Positions 9,491-12,673 of a stretch of DNA of 12,673 bases are shown here, piece by piece. Every line of letters begins with the position of its first letter. Position 1 is the first letter of the stretch. The notes under the pieces are model-generated. The model was given only the letters and a program-made list of their open reading frames with translations. It ran no database searches and was not told the origin of the DNA. A program made the position numbers and the translations under genes. Source of the DNA: Comamonadaceae bacterium (lineage in GTDB: Bacteria > Pseudomonadota > Gammaproteobacteria > Burkholderiales > Burkholderiaceae_C); assembly GCA_947478935.1 (NCBI GenBank), contig CANJXV010000047.1:1-12673 (forward strand). Reading direction: 5' to 3'.

Positions 9491-10405
9491 ATGTACCAAG
9501 CCCGACGCATCGCCCGCAGTGAATTTATCCCCATCCGCAATCTCAGCTACCACGTGCAGGTCTGGGGAAAGCCCGCACCGGATCGCGTGCCGCTGGTGCT
9601 GGTGCATGGTTGGATGGATGTAGCTGCGTCCTACCAGTTTGTGGTCGATGCCATGGCGCAAGACCACTACATCATCGCCCCAGACTGGCGCGGTTACGGC
9701 AAAACCGCCTCGGGCGGCGTGGACAATTTTTGGTTTCCGGACTACCTGGCGGACCTGGACTTTTTGCTGGACTATTACGCGCCCGCCGACGGGCCCCATC
9801 CGCAGGTCAACCTGGTGGGGCACAGCATGGGTGGTAATGTGGTGATGCACTACGCCGGTGTGCGGCCCGAGCGCGTACGCCGCCTGATCAACCTGGAGGG
9901 CTTTGGCCTGCCCGAGGCCGCACCGGCACAGGCCCCAGGCCGTTACGCCAAGTGGATGGACGAACTGAAAAAGCTGCACCAAGGCGAGCTGGACCTGCGG
10001 CCCTACGACACCCCGCAAGGCGTCGCGCGCCGCCTGATGAAAACTAACCCGCGTCTGGGCGCCGACAAAGCCGAGTGGCTGGCGCGCCACTGGGCAGCAG
10101 AAGATGTGCAGGGCCAATGGCGCATTCAGGGCGAGGCGGCGCACAAGATCAGCAACGCTAATATTTACCGCGTCGAGGAAGTACGCGCTCTCTACCAGCG
10201 CCTGAATATGCCGGTGCTGGCCGTGGAAGCGGCGGATAACAGCCTGGATTTCTGGTGGAAAGGCAAATACACCCTGGCCGAGTACCACGAACGCCTCAAA
10301 GACGTGGGGCAAGTGGAAATCGCCCGCATAAAGGACGCCGGGCACATGATGCACCACGACCAGCCCCAGGTGCTAGCAGGGCTGATTGAGCGTTTTATCG
10401 CCTGA
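9491..10405 (+). CDS. Alpha/beta hydrolase
   Basis: A 304-residue cytoplasmic alpha/beta-hydrolase-fold protein; no signal peptide or membrane segment is seen. The oxyanion-side LVHGWMD motif is at 37-43, followed by APDWRGYGKT (63-72), the nucleophile elbow GHSMGG (110-115, Ser112) and the C-terminal histidine in DAGHMMHHDQP (His285). Asp249 after the penultimate strand is the likely acid; Glu136 is an alternative. A helical cap lies between about 140 and 235. The substrate is unknown: an ester, a thioester or an epoxide/halide are all compatible with the fold. The family start is ATG 9491; the frame is open back to 8978, but that part is antisense to the acyl-CoA synthetase and not conserved. 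No clear Shine-Dalgarno precedes it. The head-to-head arrangement with the acyl-CoA synthetase suggests shared regulation. prfB follows 82 bases later. Confidence 0.9.
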   Translation: MYQARRIARSEFIPIRNLSYHVQVWGKPAPDRVPLVLVHGWMDVAASYQFVVDAMAQDHYIIAPDWRGYGKTASGGVDNFWFPDYLADLDFLLDYYAPADGPHPQVNLVGHSMGGNVVMHYAGVRPERVRRLINLEGFGLPEAAPAQAPGRYAKWMDELKKLHQGELDLRPYDTPQGVARRLMKTNPRLGADKAEWLARHWAAEDVQGQWRIQGEAAHKISNANIYRVEEVRALYQRLNMPVLAVEAADNSLDFWWKGKYTLAEYHERLKDVGQVEIARIKDAGHMMHHDQPQVLAGLIERFIA

Positions 10406-10487
10406 AAAAGGGTTTTTCGCAGCCCGGCGCGGCGTCACCGGCGCGTGAGAAAATGCGCCTTTCCCCCCAATCGCAGGACACAAGACC

Positions 10488-11592
10488 ATGGAAGTAGAAC
10501 GCAGCAACCTCATCGGCAGCACTTTGGCGGATTTAAGCCAGCGAACCGCCGAACTCCGGGGGTATCTTTGACTACGCTGCCAAATCGGAACGTCTACGCA
10601 CCGTCAATGCCTGGCTAGAAGACCCTACCGTCTGGAATGACAGCAAGCGCGCCCAGGAGCTAGGCAAAGAGAAAAAAGCCTTAGACGGCGTGGTCGTCAC
10701 CCTCGATGAACTGACCCGCGACCTGGCCGATAACACCGAACTCTTTGAAATGTCCCGCGACGAGGACGACGAAGCGGGCCTTTTGACCCTCGAAGCCGAC
10801 GCCGCCCGGCTTGCCCTCCTCATCGAGGGCCTGGAATTTAGGCGGATGTTCAACAACCCGGCCGACCCGATGAACGCCTTTTTGGACATCCAGGCCGGCG
10901 CCGGAGGCACCGAAGCCTGCGACTGGGCCAGCATGCTGTTGCGTCAGTACCTGCGTTATGCAGAACGCAAAGGCTTTGCCACCACCATCGAAGACGAAAC
11001 CGCCGGTGACATCGCCGGCATTAAAGGCGCCACCATCAAGATCGAGGGCGAATACGCCTTCGGACTTTTGCGTACTGAAACGGGCGTACACCGCTTGGTG
11101 CGCAAATCGCCCTTTGACAGCTCGGGCGGACGCCACACCAGTTTTGCCAGCGTGTTTGTGTACCCCGAGGTGGATGACTCCATCCAGATCGACATCAACC
11201 CTGCCGATGTGCGGGTGGACACCTTTCGCGCCAGCGGCGCCGGGGGCCAGCACATCAACAAAACCGATTCCGCCGTGCGCCTGACCCATTTGCCCACTGG
11301 AATTGTGGTGCAGTGCCAGGACGGGCGCAGCCAGCACGGCAACCGCGATGTCGCCTGGAAACGCCTGCGCAGTCGCCTCTACGATTTTGAAATGCGCAAG
11401 CGCATGGAAGAGCAGCAAAAGCTGGAGGACACCAAGACCGATGTCGGCTGGGGCCACCAGATCCGCAGCTATGTGCTGGACAACAGCCGCATCAAGGACT
11501 TGCGCACCAATTACGAAACCTCGGCCACCCAAAAAGTGCTCGATGGCGACCTCGACCCCTTTATCCAAGCCTCGCTCAAGCAAGGCGTGTAA
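10488..11592 (+). CDS. prfB: Peptide chain release factor 2, made by +1 programmed frameshifting
   Basis: RF2 recognises UAA and UGA and triggers release of the finished peptide. The zero frame runs 27 codons from ATG 10488 to an in-frame TGA (10569-10571). Skipping T 10569 puts the ribosome in the frame starting GAC 10570, which runs to TAA 11590-11592, for a 367-residue product (E. coli 365). The stop-codon reading SPF motif is at 207-209, and the catalytic GGQ at 252-254 in RASGAGGQH; Ala248 is the position that is unusually Thr in E. coli K-12 RF2. The recoding site makes expression self-limiting: low RF2 lets the ribosome pause at UGA and shift. AGGA about 9 bases upstream supports the start. 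A gene caller that ignores recoding would start this protein too late. pepN follows, rather than the lysS that often follows prfB. Confidence 0.97.
10556..10572 (+). promoter_or_regulatory. prfB +1 programmed frameshift site (CTT TGA C with upstream G-rich Shine-Dalgarno-like element)
   Basis: The order is CGGGGG, TAT, CTT, TGA, C. This matches the well-known bacterial prfB site, where the G-run pairs with 16S rRNA, the slippery CUU slides to UUU, and the weak UGA-C stop context favours the shift. The only difference from the E. coli form in the core is C instead of A before the G-run. The reading frame on both sides matches RF2. Confidence 0.95.
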
Positions 11593-11596
11593 ACCC

Positions 11597-11644
11597 ATGA
11601 CCCGCCCGGCCTCTATCGCCCGGCCCCGTCCATCTCAGGAGTAA
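11597..11644 (+). other. Possible 15-residue upstream reading frame before pepN
   Basis: ATG 11597 opens a frame encoding MTRPASIARPRPSQE with TAA at 11642-11644, starting 4 bases after the prfB stop and ending 4 bases before the pepN start. The pepN Shine-Dalgarno lies inside its last codons, so its translation could influence pepN. A weak AAGG lies 11 bases upstream. It may equally be chance in a 56-base spacer; the peptide resembles nothing I know. Confidence 0.25.
11637..11641 (+). promoter_or_regulatory. Ribosome binding site AGGAG for pepN
   Basis: AGGAG lies 7 bases before ATG 11649, an ideal spacing. Confidence 0.75.
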
Positions 11645-11648
11645 ACCC

Positions 11649-12673
11649 ATGACGCAAGCAACAGACGGCGCACAAGCCGCAGCCGCTATCTACCGCAAGG
11701 ACTACCAAGCGCCGCCTTTTTGGATCGACACCGTCGACCTGAGCTTTGACCTGGACCCAGCCAAGACGCGGGTGCTAAACAAAATGCGCTTGCGCCGTAA
11801 CCCCGATGTGCCGGCCCAGGCCCTGCGCCTAGATGGTGAAGAACTGAACCTGGCACGCGTGCTGGTCAACGGCCAGGGCACCTCTTTCAAGATGGATGGC
11901 GACAAGCTCGTGCTGGAAAACCTACCTGAAGGCCACGAACCTTTCGACCTGGAAATATTCACCACCTGCGCACCCGCCAAAAACAGCAAGCTCATGGGCT
12001 TGTATGTGAGCAACGATTCATTTTTTACGCAGTGCGAAGCCGAGGGCTTTCGGCGCATCACCTACTTTCTGGACCGGCCCGATGTGATGGCAAGCTACAC
12101 GGTAACGCTGCGGGCGGATAAGGTGCAGTACCCGGTGCTGTTATCCAACGGCAACTTGGTCGAGCAAGGCGCGCTGGACGATGGCCGCCACTTTGCCAAA
12201 TGGGTGGACCCGCACAAAAAACCGGCTTACCTTTTTGCCCTAGTGGCGGGTAAGCTGGTATGCCGCGAGCAGCGCATCAGCGCGCGCAGCGGCAGCGAAC
12301 ATGTGCTGCAAGTGTGGGTGCGTCCGGGCGATTTGGATAAGACCGAGCACGCCATGGAATCGCTCATGGCCTCGGTGGCCTGGGACGAAGCCCGCTTTGG
12401 CCTAGCGCTGGACCTGGAGCGCTTCATGATCGTGGCCACCAGCGACTTCAATATGGGCGCGATGGAGAACAAAGGCCTCAATATCTTCAACACCAAGCTG
12501 CTGTTGGCCAACCCCGCCACCGCCACCGATGGGGATTACGCCAACATCGAAAGCGTGGTGGGCCACGAATATTTTCACAACTGGACCGGCAACCGCGTTA
12601 CCTGTCGCGACTGGTTTCAGCTCAGCCTCAAAGAAGGCCTCACCGTGTTTCGCGACCAAGAGTTCAGCCAGGA
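11649..12673 (+). CDS. pepN: Aminopeptidase N, N-terminal part (3' end outside the window)
   Basis: PepN is a cytoplasmic zinc metallopeptidase (M1 family) that removes N-terminal residues from peptides in the last stage of protein turnover. The frame is open from ATG 11649 to the right edge: 341 codons of an expected 870-900. The N-terminal beta domain begins with AIYRKDYQAPPFWIDTVDLSF and includes TQCEAEGFRRITYFLDRPDV (about 125-144). The exopeptidase signature GAMEN is at 270-274. The zinc site HEYFH (His306, Glu307, His310) with Glu329 in LKEGLT is complete. All motif positions are about ten residues later than in E. coli PepN, consistent with a slightly longer N-terminus. AGGAG 7 bases upstream confirms the start. 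It probably shares a transcript with prfB, 56 bases upstream. Confidence 0.96.
   Translation, partial: MTQATDGAQAAAAIYRKDYQAPPFWIDTVDLSFDLDPAKTRVLNKMRLRRNPDVPAQALRLDGEELNLARVLVNGQGTSFKMDGDKLVLENLPEGHEPFDLEIFTTCAPAKNSKLMGLYVSNDSFFTQCEAEGFRRITYFLDRPDVMASYTVTLRADKVQYPVLLSNGNLVEQGALDDGRHFAKWVDPHKKPAYLFALVAGKLVCREQRISARSGSEHVLQVWVRPGDLDKTEHAMESLMASVAWDEARFGLALDLERFMIVATSDFNMGAMENKGLNIFNTKLLLANPATATDGDYANIESVVGHEYFHNWTGNRVTCRDWFQLSLKEGLTVFRDQEFSQ

Larger units (their letters stand above)
11589..11653 (+). repeat. 13-base direct repeat GTAAACCCATGAC flanking the prfB-pepN spacer
   Basis: Identical copies sit at 11589-11601 (over the prfB stop) and 11641-11653 (over the pepN start), 52 bases apart start to start. 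Each copy contains a TAA followed by an ATG. The copies look like a small duplication or a coincidence of similar stop/start junctions. Confidence 0.7.

Noticed and set aside
9467..10357. The acyl-CoA synthetase frame stays open 297 codons further upstream on the minus strand, suggesting an 889-residue fusion protein.
   Set aside because: The extension is fully antisense to a convincing alpha/beta hydrolase, has no domain pattern, and a strong AAGGAG sits just before ATG 9466.
10406..10487. AAAAAGGGTTTTT after the hydrolase as a possible terminator, and GAAAAT (10449-10454) as a -10 box for prfB.
   Set aside because: The A/T arms would form a weak stem with a three-base loop and no GC core; the -10 candidate has no matching -35 box. 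Neither is strong enough to annotate.
10569..10571. In-frame TGA near the start of prfB as evidence for a pseudogene or sequencing error.
   Set aside because: The surrounding bases match the conserved RF2 recoding site and the downstream frame is full-length with intact SPF and GGQ motifs.
10681..11598. A 305-codon open frame antisense to prfB.
   Set aside because: It mirrors the RF2 coding sequence, shows no known domain and has no start signal; RF2 motifs on the plus strand are complete.

Overview
The window looks like ordinary chromosomal DNA of a GC-rich betaproteobacterium, probably Burkholderiales and possibly Comamonadaceae. That placement is inferred from protein character (E. coli-type ArgG, betaproteobacterial-type MurB and YajQ, an NDUFA9-like dehydratase) and GC-rich codon use; no rRNA or phylogeny was available. 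I see no mobile element, CRISPR array, tRNA, rRNA or pseudogene. Genes are packed tightly and no stretch over 300 bases lacks a gene.

Layout, left to right. (1) The 3' part of argG (arginine biosynthesis) reads rightwards off the left edge. (2) After a 67-base AT-rich gap comes a membrane hybrid histidine kinase with a C-terminal receiver domain. Its stop codon overlaps the stop of the next gene, which faces it. (3) Leftward pair: murB (peptidoglycan precursor synthesis), then an NDUFA9-like NAD(P)-binding dehydratase/epimerase. (4) yajQ is read rightwards, divergent from murB across 74 bases. (5) A compact leftward cluster follows, in order of transcription: AMP-forming acyl-CoA synthetase, Tas-like aldo/keto reductase, ybaK (Cys-tRNA(Pro) deacylase), plsY (acyl-phosphate:glycerol-3-phosphate acyltransferase). 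The gaps are 21, 27 and 43 bases, so one operon is likely. It ends 3 bases from the stop of yajQ. (6) An alpha/beta hydrolase diverges from the synthetase across only 24 bases. (7) prfB (release factor 2) carries the classical in-frame TGA and +1 programmed frameshift site. (8) pepN (aminopeptidase N) begins 56 bases after prfB and runs off the right edge. A short 15-residue reading frame and a 13-base direct repeat lie between them.

Functionally this is housekeeping: arginine synthesis, cell wall, phospholipid acylation, fatty-acid activation, translation termination, tRNA proofreading and peptide turnover, plus one signalling kinase of unknown input. The points most worth a second look are the prfB recoding site, the duplicated start region ahead of pepN, the AT-leaning kinase with an unclassified sensor segment, and the short divergent junction between the acyl-CoA synthetase and the hydrolase. 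I found no convincing new biological system.
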